Shown here piece after piece: positions 1 through 11,627 of a stretch of DNA of 37,526 bases. The first letter of the stretch is position 1. Every line of letters starts with the position of its first letter. The stretch is from an uncultured Clostridium sp. (lineage in GTDB: Bacteria; Bacillota; Clostridia; TANB77; CAG-508). The notes under the pieces are model-generated. The model had not been told where the DNA came from and searched no databases. It worked only from the letters and a program-made list of their open reading frames with translations. Made by a program: the position numbers and the translations under genes. The stretch covers positions 1 to 37,526 of the forward strand of contig CAMMLJ010000018.1 in NCBI GenBank assembly GCA_946497695.1, written 5' to 3'.

Positions 1-35
1 TCGATTGGATGATTTTTATATTGTTTATAGACAAC

Positions 36-70
36 AAAAAAATCAACCAGATTTTATTTTCTGATTGATT
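36..70 (-). terminator. Rho-independent terminator after tRNA-Thr(CGT)
   Basis: Arms 41-50 and 61-70 pair over 10 bp (one G-T pair) around a 10-nt AT loop. Read on the minus strand the stem is followed by a run of seven T (complement of 36-42). It lies directly downstream of the minus-strand tRNA. Confidence 0.7.
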
Positions 71-111
71 TTGTATCAATACTGTTCTATTAGTTCGAAC
101 AGAAACGTCAT

Positions 112-187
112 TGGTGCCATTGGGCAGAATCGAACTGCCGACCTTCGGGTTACGAATCCGCTGCTCTACCAACTAAGCTACAACGGC
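112..187 (-). tRNA. tRNA-Thr(CGT)
   Basis: Read on the minus strand, a 76-nt cloverleaf is visible. The acceptor stem is GCCGTTG paired with CAATGGC (one G-T). There is a D arm with the AGTTGGTAGAGC pattern, an anticodon loop TTCGTAA giving anticodon CGT, a TTCGATT T-loop, discriminator A and an encoded CCA end. The anticodon stem has imperfect outer and inner pairs (G-A and A-C); the outer G-A also occurs in known Thr(CGT) tRNAs. It is transcribed away from ftsY and has its own terminator. Confidence 0.93.
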
Positions 188-305
188 GTAATAAATTTAT
201 ATATTCAATCAATTTGCAAAATTTAATCACAGCTATAATTTTATACTCAAAAAATAACAAAAGCAATAGTTTTTTAGTTATTTTATAGAAATTTCATAAA
301 TATTA

Positions 306-314
306 TGGTACAAT
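306..314 (+). promoter_or_regulatory. Candidate extended -10 promoter of ftsY
   Basis: TG-n-TACAAT at 306-314 is an extended -10 element 38 nt before the ftsY start. No good -35 hexamer stands 17 nt upstream, which is tolerable for extended -10 promoters. The site is in the only gap between the divergent tRNA and ftsY. Confidence 0.4.
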
Positions 315-351
315 ACTATGGATCACAAAATTAAAGAAGAAGGAAGAAATT

Positions 352-1257
352 ATGGGATTTTTTAGTAAATTAAAAGAAGGTTTAAGTAAAACAAAAAATT
401 CATTTGATGAAAAAATAAATAATGTATTCAGTCACTTTAGAAAAGTAGACGAAGAACTTTTAGAAGAATTAGAAGAAGCATTAATCATGTCAGATGTTGG
501 AATGGACACATCACTAGAAATAATATCAAATTTAAGAGATAGAATAAAAAAAGAAAAAATAGAAGACGAAGAAGATGTAAAAAGAGTACTAAGAGAAGAA
601 ATGCTAAAGCTTCTAGATGTAGGCAATAATGATTTAAAATTAGAAACAACACCATCAATAATATTAGTTGTAGGAGTAAATGGTGTAGGAAAAACTACTT
701 CAATAGGAAAAATTGCAAATAAACTCGTAAAAGAAGGTAAAAAAGTAGTAATTGCAGCTGCAGATACTTTTAGGGCAGCAGCAGTAGAGCAGCTAGAAAT
801 TTGGGCTAATCGAGTTGGATGTGAAATAGTAAAAAAAGACGAAGGCTCAGATCCTGCTTCTGTAGTATTTGATGCCATAAAAATTGCAAAAGACAAAAAT
901 GCTGATGTATTAATTTGTGATACAGCAGGAAGACTTCACAATAAAAAATATCTAATGGATGAATTAGGAAAGATAAATAAAATAATAAATAAAGAATTAC
1001 CTGATGCAACGAAAGAAACTTTATTAGTACTAGACGGAACAACAGGACAAAATGCTATAATGCAAGTAAAAGCTTTTAAAGAAACTGTAGATATAACAGG
1101 CTTAGTATTAACAAAATTAGATGGAACTGCAAAAGGTGGAGTTGTAATAGGAATAGTTGCTGAAAACAAGATACCCGTTAAATTTATTGGTGTTGGTGAG
1201 CAAATAGATGATATGGAAAAATTTAATGCAGAAGATTTTGTAAATGCAATTATATAA
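352..1257 (+). CDS. ftsY: Signal recognition particle receptor FtsY
   Basis: FtsY is the SRP receptor GTPase. It docks ribosome-SRP complexes at the membrane for co-translational insertion. The 301-residue protein shows the N-terminal helical bundle (about 1-90) and an NG GTPase domain: P-loop GVNGVGKTT (108-116), DTFRAAA (138-144), DTAGR (190-194) and [10 protein letters not shown] (254-263). It lacks the long acidic N-terminal extension of the E. coli protein, as is usual in Firmicutes. The ATG at 352 has a GAAGGAAG ribosome site just upstream. Its usual partners smc and ffh are not next to it; the UPF0182 gene follows after 12 nt and is probably co-transcribed. Confidence 0.97.
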   Translation: MGFFSKLKEGLSKTKNSFDEKINNVFSHFRKVDEELLEELEEALIMSDVGMDTSLEIISNLRDRIKKEKIEDEEDVKRVLREEMLKLLDVGNNDLKLETTPSIILVVGVNGVGKTTSIGKIANKLVKEGKKVVIAAADTFRAAAVEQLEIWANRVGCEIVKKDEGSDPASVVFDAIKIAKDKNADVLICDTAGRLHNKKYLMDELGKINKIINKELPDATKETLLVLDGTTGQNAIMQVKAFKETVDITGLVLTKLDGTAKGGVVIGIVAENKIPVKFIGVGEQIDDMEKFNAEDFVNAII

Positions 1258-1269
1258 TGGAGGTAAAAA

Positions 1270-4119
1270 ATGGAAGAAAAAGTAGAAGCTAAAACACAAG
1301 CAAAGCCAGAAAAGAAAAACAAAACTAGAATGTTATTAGTATTATTATTTTTAGTTATAGTAGCAATAATAGGATATGTTGCACTAAGAGGAGATTATTT
1401 GGAATTGCTAGAAATAGGAGAAAATTATACTTCTGTTTTTTGGCAAAATGTTACATATAAATCAGTAGCTTTTGGAATAAGTTTTGTAATATTATTTATA
1501 ATAATATACTTAACTAATAAAGGAATAAAGAAAGAGTTAAAACCATTTTTTGATGCAGAAAAAAGACCAGTTCCTAAACTTTTAAATAAATCATTAGCAT
1601 TGGTTGTTTCAATTATAGGTAGTGCCATAATAATGAATGTATTTACAGAAAATGCAATGCTATTTGTAAATAGTACTCAATTTGGTATTGGAGATCCTAT
1701 ATTTAATTTGGATATTGGATACTTTATTTTTCAAAAGCCTTTTATAGAAATGATTCTTATGCTTTTAATTGGTATAACGATTTGTGTATTAATATATTCA
1801 GTAATATATTATATAGTTACATTTAATGTATGTTTCGATGGAATAGATCGTAATACTTTAAAGAAAAGTAATTTAGTAAATAAAATTTTTAAATATATTA
1901 AAATCGTAGTTGTATTTTTAGGTATTTATATTATTTTTAAAACACAAGATTTAGGAATAGACCAAAGTGTAACATTACAAGATGATGACTCAACAAGAAT
2001 ATATGGTGCAGGACTAACAAGTGTTACAATTAAATTATGGGGATATATAATATTTGCTATTCTAATGGTTGTTGCTGTGTTTAAAGCAATTAAATTCTTT
2101 AAAGAAAAGAAAACTAAAAAAGTAGTAATTTCATTAGTAACTATACCAGGTTATTTATTAGTACTATTCTTAGTAATGACAATATTCCAATTTGCATTTG
2201 TTAAACCAAATGAATTAGATAGAGAAAAACAATATATAGAAGCAAATATTAGAAATACAAGAACTGCATATAATATTAATATTCAAGAAAATGAATTAGA
2301 TAGTTCGGAATATAATAATTTAGATGTAGTAAATGACAATTCAGAGACAGTAAATAATACAGCAATAGTTAGTCAAGATATAACATTAGATACTTTAAAT
2401 GATAATCAAACAAGTTCTGATTATTACAGCTATAGTAATTCACAAATAGGAAAATATAATATTAATGGAAATGATGAATTAGTCTATTTATCTCCAAGAC
2501 AAATAGAAAGTAGAAATAATACAAGTTATAATAATAAGACATATGAATATACACATGGATATGGAACTGTAATTACATCAGCAACAGAAACTGATGAAAC
2601 AGGAAATATGCAATATATTCAAAAATCTTTTGATGGTAGTGATAATCAAATAAATGTAACACAACCTAGAATTTATTTTGGTCTTGATGAGAATACACCA
2701 ATAGTTACAAACTCAAAAGATAAGTCAGAATTTGATTACCCAAAATCTGATACAGAAACTGCACAAAATACATATGATGGAAGTGCAGGTCTTACAACAA
2801 ACTTCTTAGATAGATTAGTATTAGGAATAAGAGAAAAGAACTTAAATATAACATTTTCTTCAAGTATAACAAATGAAAGTAAAATATTATTAAATAGAAA
2901 TATATTAGAAAGAGTTGAAAAGGTATTTCCATATGTAATTTATGATGAAAATCCATATCAAGTAATTACATCTGATGGAAGAATTGTATGGGTAATAGAT
3001 GGTTATACAACAGCTTCTAATTATCCTTATTCACAAATGTCAGTTATAGAAAGAAATGGAACAAGAGAAAGATTAAACTATATAAGAAATTCTGTAAAAG
3101 TTGTAGTAGATAGTTACAATGGAACTGTTGATTTTTATATTACAGATACAACAGATCCAATAATTATGGCATATAAAGAAATATATCCAGATTTATTTAA
3201 GACAGCAGAAGAAATACCACAAGATATATCAGAACATTTTATCTATCCAGAATTTTTATATAACATACAAGCAGATATGTTAGAAAAATATCATAATGTA
3301 AAAGCAGATGTTTTATATAGGAGTAGTGATGTATGGGATAGAGCAACACATACAACAGGTCAAACATTAAGAACAACAGGTACACCTATAGATCCATATT
3401 ATACAATGGTAAAAACAGTCGATAGTGAAAATCCACAATTAGGATTAGTTTTACCATATACATTAGATGAAAGACAAAGTTTAATTTCTTACTTAGTAGG
3501 AACATATGATGAAAATGGAAATAGTAAATTAACACTATACAAATATTCTGTTGATAGTAATATAATCGGACCAATGCAACTTGATACACAGATAGAACAA
3601 GATGAAGAAATATCATCAACATTACAGAATTTAAATGTTACAGGAACAAGACTAATAAGAAATATGATAATGGTTCCAATAGATAATACAATTATATATG
3701 TTGAACCAATATATCAAGTAATGTTAAATGAGTCAGAAGTACCTGTTCTTAGAAGGGTAATAGTTGCTGTTGGAAATAAAGTTGCAATAGGAAACAACTT
3801 AACAGAAGCATTAAGAAACTTAGGTTCACAATCAGCAATAAATATAGAGGTTTCAAATACAGATGATATAAATTCAATAATAGATGAAATAATAAAAGCA
3901 AATAAGAATGTAGAAAATTCAACACGAAATAATGACTGGGATATGGTAGGAAGTGATATGTCTACATTACAATCATTAATTAATAGATTAGATGAATTAG
4001 TAACAGAACAAAGAAAACAAGAAGAAGAGGAAAATGCAGACAATACAGTTACTGACGCGAACACAACTGTTGATGATCCAAGTTTAGTAGATATGCAAGC
4101 TGTAAATGAAATTGAATAA
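1270..4119 (+). CDS. UPF0182 family large membrane protein
   Basis: This 949-residue protein belongs to the uncharacterised UPF0182 (PF03699) family. About seven hydrophobic segments fill residues 20-320 (for example 21-40, 65-82, 107-124, 160-185), followed by a large soluble, probably extracellular, domain. Family signatures are visible: FGIGDPIFNLDIGYFIF (138-154), a VFPYVIYDENPYQV stretch, the VIDGYTTASNYPYS block and NYIRNSVKVVVDSYNGTV. The C-terminus is acidic, rich in Glu, Asp and Asn, and variable. The ATG has a good GGAGG site 6-10 nt upstream. The gene ends at a hairpin whose 3' arm runs into the next ORF. The function is unknown in the family. Confidence 0.93.
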   Translation: MEEKVEAKTQAKPEKKNKTRMLLVLLFLVIVAIIGYVALRGDYLELLEIGENYTSVFWQNVTYKSVAFGISFVILFIIIYLTNKGIKKELKPFFDAEKRPVPKLLNKSLALVVSIIGSAIIMNVFTENAMLFVNSTQFGIGDPIFNLDIGYFIFQKPFIEMILMLLIGITICVLIYSVIYYIVTFNVCFDGIDRNTLKKSNLVNKIFKYIKIVVVFLGIYIIFKTQDLGIDQSVTLQDDDSTRIYGAGLTSVTIKLWGYIIFAILMVVAVFKAIKFFKEKKTKKVVISLVTIPGYLLVLFLVMTIFQFAFVKPNELDREKQYIEANIRNTRTAYNINIQENELDSSEYNNLDVVNDNSETVNNTAIVSQDITLDTLNDNQTSSDYYSYSNSQIGKYNINGNDELVYLSPRQIESRNNTSYNNKTYEYTHGYGTVITSATETDETGNMQYIQKSFDGSDNQINVTQPRIYFGLDENTPIVTNSKDKSEFDYPKSDTETAQNTYDGSAGLTTNFLDRLVLGIREKNLNITFSSSITNESKILLNRNILERVEKVFPYVIYDENPYQVITSDGRIVWVIDGYTTASNYPYSQMSVIERNGTRERLNYIRNSVKVVVDSYNGTVDFYITDTTDPIIMAYKEIYPDLFKTAEEIPQDISEHFIYPEFLYNIQADMLEKYHNVKADVLYRSSDVWDRATHTTGQTLRTTGTPIDPYYTMVKTVDSENPQLGLVLPYTLDERQSLISYLVGTYDENGNSKLTLYKYSVDSNIIGPMQLDTQIEQDEEISSTLQNLNVTGTRLIRNMIMVPIDNTIIYVEPIYQVMLNESEVPVLRRVIVAVGNKVAIGNNLTEALRNLGSQSAINIEVSNTDDINSIIDEIIKANKNVENSTRNNDWDMVGSDMSTLQSLINRLDELVTEQRKQEEEENADNTVTDANTTVDDPSLVDMQAVNEIE

Positions 4120-4130
4120 AAAATTTAAAA

Positions 4131-4162
4131 AACACACACCATAATATTGGGTGTGTGTTTTT
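4131..4162 (+). terminator. Terminator after the UPF0182 gene
   Basis: AACACACACC (4131-4140) pairs perfectly with GGTGTGTGTT (4150-4159), followed by TTT to 4162. It stands 11 nt after the UPF0182 stop. The T-tract directly abuts the ATG of the next ORF at 4163, so the hairpin could also affect that gene's translation. Confidence 0.75.
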
Positions 4163-4456
4163 ATGTTAGAAAAAGATATTAAATTATTAATAGAGAAAAT
4201 AGATAAATTAAGTTATAATCTAAATAAAAATAAATTTATAGATTTAATTGAAGTAATGGGAAATAAAAAAGAAATGATCTTTAGAAATTTGTTTTCTGGG
4301 TTATGGAAAGGTATAGGGATAGGCATAGGTGTAACATTAGTAACCGCAATAATTATAGTTATTTTACAAAAAATAATTAAATTAAATATACCAATAATTA
4401 GCGAATATATAACAGATATTGTAGATATTGTCGAAAAAACAAAGTCAATTAGATAA
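4163..4456 (+). CDS. DUF5665 domain-containing small membrane protein
   Basis: A 97-residue protein. It has an N-terminal charged helix (about 1-35), then RNLFSGLWKGIGIGIGVTL, one long hydrophobic segment (about 46-68) and the NIPIISEYITDIVDIVE tail. This order matches DUF5665 proteins of Firmicutes, whose role is unknown. The frame is open from a GTG at 4151, but the ATG at 4163 is the more plausible start because 4151 lies inside the terminator stem. No Shine-Dalgarno sequence precedes either codon. A later ATG at 4256 would remove the N-terminal helix. How the gene is expressed is unclear. Confidence 0.7.
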   Translation: MLEKDIKLLIEKIDKLSYNLNKNKFIDLIEVMGNKKEMIFRNLFSGLWKGIGIGIGVTLVTAIIIVILQKIIKLNIPIISEYITDIVDIVEKTKSIR

Positions 4457-4484
4457 ATAAATTGTATAAATTATAAAAATATAC

Positions 4485-4513
4485 TTTAAAAAAACGGATA
4501 GATTGTATATAAT
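4485..4513 (+). promoter_or_regulatory. Candidate promoter of pgsA-ligA
   Basis: A perfect TATAAT (4508-4513) lies 17 nt after a weak TTTAAA -35 (4485-4490), about 30 nt before the pgsA start. AT-richness makes chance matches common, so confidence is moderate. Confidence 0.45.
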
Positions 4514-4542
4514 AATGTATATCAAAAACGGAGGGAGCACAA

Positions 4543-7132
<2,590 letters not shown>

Positions 7133-7151
7133 ATGCAGAAAGGAATTTAAT

Positions 7152-7388
7152 ATGGATGGCAAGTATACATTCGAGAGATTTGAAAAAGAATTAGATGACG
7201 GATATCAAATGTATTACACATATGTAAGAAATAGATATTTATTATTTAAAACTGCAGAAAATTGTTATACACAAAAACTAATATCTGATCATCCTAAAAA
7301 TCCACAACCAAGGCAAACTGTAATAACCCATAAAAGAATTGCAGAAATGTTTCCTTTTATGGAGGACATAGAATATAAAATCACATAA
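7152..7388 (+). CDS. Small hypothetical protein
   Basis: A 78-residue soluble ORF, 19 nt after ligA, with a weak AAAGGA ribosome site before the ATG. It is rich in Tyr, Phe, Lys and Glu, with an amphipathic N-terminal half (FERFEKELDDGYQMYYTYV) and a KNPQPRQTVITHKR basic stretch. There is no signal peptide, membrane segment or metal motif. I do not recognise the family. Its position suggests read-through transcription from ligA. Confidence 0.55.
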   Translation: MDGKYTFERFEKELDDGYQMYYTYVRNRYLLFKTAENCYTQKLISDHPKNPQPRQTVITHKRIAEMFPFMEDIEYKIT

Positions 7389-7452
7389 GAGATAATTACA
7401 TTCTACATTTGTAGGAGTTAATTATATAAAAAATAAACTAAGGAGGAAGAAA

Positions 7453-8616
7453 ATGAGTATTGAAAAATTTGTATTAAACGAAACATCTTATTTTGGATTT
7501 GGAGCAAGGGAGGTTTTACCAGAAGAAATCAAAAACAGAGGATATAAGAAGGTTTTAGTTGTTACAGATAAATCTTTATTCGAGATAGGTTTAACAAAAA
7601 AAGTAACAGAAAAATTAGATGAAGCAGGTATAGAATATACAGTATTTAGTGATGTAAAACCTAATCCAACAGTAACAAATGTAAAAGATGGACTAAGAGT
7701 TTGTAGAGAATTTGGAGCAGATGTAATTGTTGCAGTAGGTGGAGGTTCTAGTATAGATACAGCTAAAGGAATTTCTATAGTTATGACAAACCCAGATAGA
7801 GAAGATATAGTTTCACTAAATGGACCATCTAATACTGTAAATAAAGGAATGCCATTAATTGCACTTCCAACAACACATGGTACAGCTGCAGAAGTTACTA
7901 TAAATTATGTAATAACAGATGAAGAAAGAGAAGTAAAAATGGTATGTGTTGACCCACATGATATACCTTTAGTTGCAATAGTAGATACAGAATTAATGTC
8001 TACATTACCAAAATCAATTGCATCTTCAACAGGTATGGATGCATTAACACATGCAATTGAAGGATATATTACAAAAGCTCATAATACAATGTCAGATATG
8101 TTCCATATGAGAGCAATAGAATTAATATTCGAAAATTTACCAGCAGCAGTTAATGAGAAAAATCAAGATGCAATAGATAAAATGGGATTAGCTCAATATA
8201 TTGCAGGAATGGGATTCTCAAATGTTGGTCTTGGAATTGTTCATTCTATGGCACATCAATTAGGAGCAGTTTATGATACACCACATGGTTTAGCAAATGC
8301 TATTTTATTACCAACAGTTATGAGATTTAATGGACAAGATCCAGCAACTGCACAAAGATTTAGAGAAATATTAGTAAGAATTGGAAGACCAGATGCAGCA
8401 CATTTAAATGATCAAGATGTTATAAATACATTTGTATGGAAGATATCAGAATTATCTAAAGCAGTTGGAATTACACAAACAATAAAAGATGTAGGGGCAA
8501 AAGAAGAAGACTTCGGAATGCTTGCAGATAAAGCAATGGAAGATCCATGTAAACCAGGAAATCCAAGAGAAGTATCAAGAGAAGACTTTATAGAACTATA
8601 TAGACAAGCTATGTAA
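7453..8616 (+). CDS. fucO: Iron-containing alcohol dehydrogenase, lactaldehyde reductase type
   Basis: A 387-residue group III alcohol dehydrogenase that closely follows FucO, which reduces lactaldehyde to 1,2-propanediol with NADH. Shared blocks are FVLNETSYFGFGA (6-18), nucleotide-binding GGGSSIDTAK (96-105), PTTHGTAAEVTINYVITDEE (139-158), CVDPHDIP (165-172) and NPRE near the C-terminus. Iron ligands are present as D196, H200, H264 and H278. The ATG has a strong AAGGAGGA site. No fucose or rhamnose pathway genes are adjacent, so the substrate in vivo is uncertain; a general ethanol or propanediol dehydrogenase role is possible. Confidence 0.85.
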   Translation: MSIEKFVLNETSYFGFGAREVLPEEIKNRGYKKVLVVTDKSLFEIGLTKKVTEKLDEAGIEYTVFSDVKPNPTVTNVKDGLRVCREFGADVIVAVGGGSSIDTAKGISIVMTNPDREDIVSLNGPSNTVNKGMPLIALPTTHGTAAEVTINYVITDEEREVKMVCVDPHDIPLVAIVDTELMSTLPKSIASSTGMDALTHAIEGYITKAHNTMSDMFHMRAIELIFENLPAAVNEKNQDAIDKMGLAQYIAGMGFSNVGLGIVHSMAHQLGAVYDTPHGLANAILLPTVMRFNGQDPATAQRFREILVRIGRPDAAHLNDQDVINTFVWKISELSKAVGITQTIKDVGAKEEDFGMLADKAMEDPCKPGNPREVSREDFIELYRQAM

Positions 8617-8628
8617 TTAAGCCAGTAA

Positions 8629-8661
8629 ATAGGGATTTAGGGACGTTCCTTAAATCCCTAT
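8629..8661. repeat. Palindromic hairpin with GGGACG loop, copy 1
   Basis: Perfect 11-bp arms ATAGGGATTTA (8629-8639) and TAAATCCCTAT (8651-8661) flank the loop GGGACGTTCCT. The element sits 12 nt after the fucO stop and has no T-run, so it is not a classic terminator. It shares TTTA-GGGACG with the hairpin at 24542-24576. Confidence 0.6.
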
Positions 8662-8694
8662 CTAAATGTAAATAGTTTTGCGATATATAAAACA

Positions 8695-8725
8695 AAGGCT
8701 ACTGAATTTTATATTCAGTAGCCTT
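8695..8725 (-). terminator. Terminator between convergent fucO and ppaC
   Basis: A perfect 13-bp stem (8695-8707 with 8713-8725) and a 5-nt loop. On the minus strand it is followed by TGTTTTATATAT, fitting a terminator for ppaC; on the plus strand the tail is less T-rich. It may act in both directions. Confidence 0.65.
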
Positions 8726-8744
8726 CATTATATATTAAAATTAT

Positions 8745-8777
8745 GTTTTTAAAGAACCCTAGGACTTCTTTAAAAAC
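8745..8777. repeat. 12-bp stem hairpin near the ppaC 3' end
   Basis: GTTTTTAAAGAA (8745-8756) pairs perfectly with TTCTTTAAAAAC (8766-8777) around CCCTAGGAC. There is no U-tract on either side. It lies 21 nt beyond the ppaC stop and may be a processing or stability hairpin, or a small palindromic repeat. Confidence 0.5.
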
Positions 8778-8797
8778 TATAATTGACTATTCAAAAA

Positions 8798-9724
8798 TTA
8801 GTCTAAATTATTTAAAATATTTGGTAAAATTTGTTTCTTTCTAGAAACAACATTTTCTAGCATTGCTGTATTATTATCAACAGAAACACCAAAAGCTTTT
8901 TCTACAACTGGTGCATCATTTCCTAAAGAAATAATTTTAGAATTAGAATTGATTATATCTGTTGCTGCAAATACATATAAATCTAAGTTTTCTTTTTCGA
9001 TATCTTTTGCAATTGCTTGTTCGTAATATGCTTGATTCTTAAATATAGAATCTAAGTCTGCTGTATTTACTTGTGCAATTCTGAATTTTTTATTTCCTTT
9101 TTCGAATAATTTACAGTCTATATTTATAATCTCTTCTGGAGTAAACTCACTAATGTCAGTACCTGCTTTTAACATATCTGTACCATATACATTAATATCA
9201 AGTCCAGAAATTTCTTCTAATTTTTTAACGATTTTTTTATCGTCTTCTGTAGTTGTTGGTGATTTTAAAATTAATGTATCAGAAGCGATTGCACTAAGCA
9301 TTAATGTAGCCATAGTTTTATCTATTTCTACGTCATTTTCTTTATACATTTTATATAAAACTGTTGCAGTACATCCAACAGGTTCTGCTCTATAATATAA
9401 TTGATATGGAGCAACGAAATTCATTGTATGGTGATCTACAACTTTTAATATTTTAGCATTAGATATATTTCCAACTGTTTGACTAGCTTCATTATGATCA
9501 ACCAAAATAACGTCTTGGCTATCTTCTACATCTTCTATTAATTCTGGTGCTTCGATACCAAGATATTTTAAAACATATTGAGTTTCTTTGTTAACATTTC
9601 CTAATCTAACAGCCTTTGCATTTTCATTTCCTAATTTTTTCTCTAAATTTTCCATTACTAATGCAGATGTAATAGAGTCTGTATCTGGATTTTTGTGTCC
9701 AAATATTAATGTTTCTTTTGTCAT
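8798..9724 (-). CDS. ppaC: Manganese-dependent inorganic pyrophosphatase (family II)
   Basis: Hydrolyses pyrophosphate to phosphate in the cytosol and pulls biosynthetic reactions forward. The 308-residue protein is a DHH-family enzyme: H10, D14, D16 in FGHKNPDTDS; D76, H77 in VDHNE; D97, H98, H99 in VVDHHT; and C-terminal SRKKQ, which binds substrate. No CBS domains interrupt the DHH domain, so this is the unregulated short form. The ATG has an AAGGAGGAA site. It has its own promoter with an 18-bp palindrome in the leader. A second, unrelated pyrophosphatase (family I) is encoded at 15686-16216. Confidence 0.96.
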   Translation of the reverse strand: MTKETLIFGHKNPDTDSITSALVMENLEKKLGNENAKAVRLGNVNKETQYVLKYLGIEAPELIEDVEDSQDVILVDHNEASQTVGNISNAKILKVVDHHTMNFVAPYQLYYRAEPVGCTATVLYKMYKENDVEIDKTMATLMLSAIASDTLILKSPTTTEDDKKIVKKLEEISGLDINVYGTDMLKAGTDISEFTPEEIINIDCKLFEKGNKKFRIAQVNTADLDSIFKNQAYYEQAIAKDIEKENLDLYVFAATDIINSNSKIISLGNDAPVVEKAFGVSVDNNTAMLENVVSRKKQILPNILNNLD

Positions 9725-9767
9725 ATGAGTTCCTCCTTATTTGATTTATTCAAGTAAAAGTAATATA

Positions 9768-9785
9768 GCAGAATGTACATTCTGC
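9768..9785. promoter_or_regulatory. 18-bp perfect palindrome in the ppaC leader
   Basis: GCAGAATG-TA-CATTCTGC is a perfect inverted repeat with no loop offset, between the ppaC promoter (about +26 to +43) and the ribosome site. The symmetry suits a dimeric DNA-binding protein. As RNA it could also form a short hairpin. Confidence 0.45.
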
Positions 9786-9817
9786 ATATATTTTTGTTAT
9801 CACACTTTACATAAACT

Positions 9818-9846
9818 ATTATACACTAAAATTATGTTTAAGTCAA
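9818..9846 (-). promoter_or_regulatory. SigmaA-type promoter of ppaC
   Basis: On the minus strand TTGACT (9846-9841) is followed after exactly 17 nt by a perfect TATAAT (9823-9818). The expected start near 9811 gives a leader of about 87 nt. Confidence 0.75.
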
Positions 9847-9896
9847 TATATTTAGCGTATTTCCGTAGTTAATTTAACTGTATCAAAAGCCTATAA

Positions 9897-11618
9897 TTAA
9901 TTTTCTATTGAGGGCGTTACATTTAAGGTTTTATTATTTGTATAAATAACCATTCCGGGTTTACTTCCATTAGGTTTTTTTACATATTTTACAAAACAAT
10001 AATCAACAGGTACATTACTAGAAAGTCTACCCTTACTATAGTAAGCGGCAAGTTTTGCACACTTAATTAAAGTGTCATTAGAAATATTTTCTGAAGGATT
10101 TTTTAATATTACATGACTTCCATGAATATCTTTAGTGTGGAACCATATATCATTTGGAGAAGCTAATTTTGTTGTAAGATAGTCATTTTGCTTATTATTT
10201 TTACCAACTAAAACAGTGTAACCATCTATATGATATTCTCTTGGCGTTGATATATTTGTTTCTTTTTTAGTGTTAGTTTTATTATTTGATTGTATATAAT
10301 CTTTAAAAATAGGATTTTCGCTAATTTCGTTATATATTTCATTAACTTCTTGAATATCTTTTGCATATTCTAATTCATATATTATACTTTCTATGTATTG
10401 CAATTCTTCCTCTGTTTCTTTCTTTTGAAGAGTAACAATTTCTAAGGCATTTTTTAATTTATTATATTTTTTAAAATATTTTTTAGCGTTATTAGCAATA
10501 GATATTGTATTATCTAAAGGAATAGTTAAAATAGCATTATTATCATAGTAATTTTCTAATTCTACTTTATCAGAATTATAATCCTTAGAAAATTTATATA
10601 AATTGGCTGTTATTAATTCCCCATATAATTTATATAAATCTTTATTTTCGCATTCTTTTAACTTATTATTAATACTTTCTAATCTTAAAGAATATTTTTT
10701 TAGAATATGAGAGATTAGTTTTAATAAATTATTTCTATAAGATACATAATTATTATTTGTTTCCTTATTATAGTAAAAATCGTCAATATAAAAATTGATA
10801 TCCAAATTAGATGTTTTGGGTTCTAAATCTATAACATAGTCTAATTTTCCTTTTTCGTTAGAATACCTTATTAAAGAAACGTCGTTACTATCTAAGTTAT
10901 TAAGAATTTTAGAAAGATATTCATACATCTTAAAAATATTTTCTTTTGAAAATTCAGTATTTTTTATATCATGTTTTAACATGATATTTTTAATAAAAGG
11001 CTTACTAAAACCTGTAAAATATCCAACTAAAAAATTAGTTAAATTTGTTACATTGTTTTCTAAGATTAAATTATAAAATTCATCAAAAGACTTAATATCA
11101 TAAAAATTATTCTTAGTGTTTTCAGGGTATATATATTCATGTGCAGGCAATATGTCTCTATATGAATTTGACAAAGTGTCTAAATGCCTTAAGCTATCTA
11201 TAATAAAGAATTTATCATTTAATAAAATTATATTGCTATGTTTTCCCATTAGTTCAACTATTAAATACTTAGTTGTTAGATCGTTTAATTCGTTATATCC
11301 TTCTAATTCAATCTTTATAATTCTTTCTAAATTATCATTAGAAGATATTGATTTTATTTTATATCCAATTAAATGCTTTCTAAGTAACATGCAAAAGTTA
11401 GGTGCATTTAGAGGATTTGGTTTTGTATTAGTTGTTAAATGTATTCTATATAAATTAGAATCTATACATATATTTAAAGCATAATTTTTTCCATTTGCAT
11501 ATATGCTTAATAAAACTTCGTTTTTATTTGGTTCGAAAATTTTATTTATTTTTCCTCCTAATATAGAATGTTGTAATTCGTAAGAAATTGATTTTGTTGT
11601 TATTCCATCAAATGCCAT
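9897..11618 (-). CDS. rqcH: NFACT family protein RqcH (ribosome quality control; FbpA-like)
   Basis: RqcH binds stalled 50S-peptidyl-tRNA complexes and recruits tRNA-Ala to add C-terminal alanine tails; older annotations call the family fibronectin-binding protein. The 573-residue protein is full length. NFACT-N (about 1-200) shows the MAFDGI start, NAPNFCMLLRKHLIG (71-85) and LIVELMGKHSNIILL; a coiled-coil middle follows (about 290-440); NFACT-R near the C-terminus shows NDIWFHTKDIHGSHVIL. An E98-R99 pair sits where many homologues have Asp-Arg. The strong ribosome site AAAGGAGAG is unusually far (29 nt) from the ATG, with a hairpin in between. Transcribed from its own promoter, divergently from sigH. 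Confidence 0.93.
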   Translation of the reverse strand: MAFDGITTKSISYELQHSILGGKINKIFEPNKNEVLLSIYANGKNYALNICIDSNLYRIHLTTNTKPNPLNAPNFCMLLRKHLIGYKIKSISSNDNLERIIKIELEGYNELNDLTTKYLIVELMGKHSNIILLNDKFFIIDSLRHLDTLSNSYRDILPAHEYIYPENTKNNFYDIKSFDEFYNLILENNVTNLTNFLVGYFTGFSKPFIKNIMLKHDIKNTEFSKENIFKMYEYLSKILNNLDSNDVSLIRYSNEKGKLDYVIDLEPKTSNLDINFYIDDFYYNKETNNNYVSYRNNLLKLISHILKKYSLRLESINNKLKECENKDLYKLYGELITANLYKFSKDYNSDKVELENYYDNNAILTIPLDNTISIANNAKKYFKKYNKLKNALEIVTLQKKETEEELQYIESIIYELEYAKDIQEVNEIYNEISENPIFKDYIQSNNKTNTKKETNISTPREYHIDGYTVLVGKNNKQNDYLTTKLASPNDIWFHTKDIHGSHVILKNPSENISNDTLIKCAKLAAYYSKGRLSSNVPVDYCFVKYVKKPNGSKPGMVIYTNNKTLNVTPSIEN

Positions 11619-11627
11619 AATATTGCT

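Noticed and set aside
7392..7425. Imperfect hairpin between the small ORF and fucO as a terminator
   Set aside because: The stem is interrupted by a bulge and no T-run follows.
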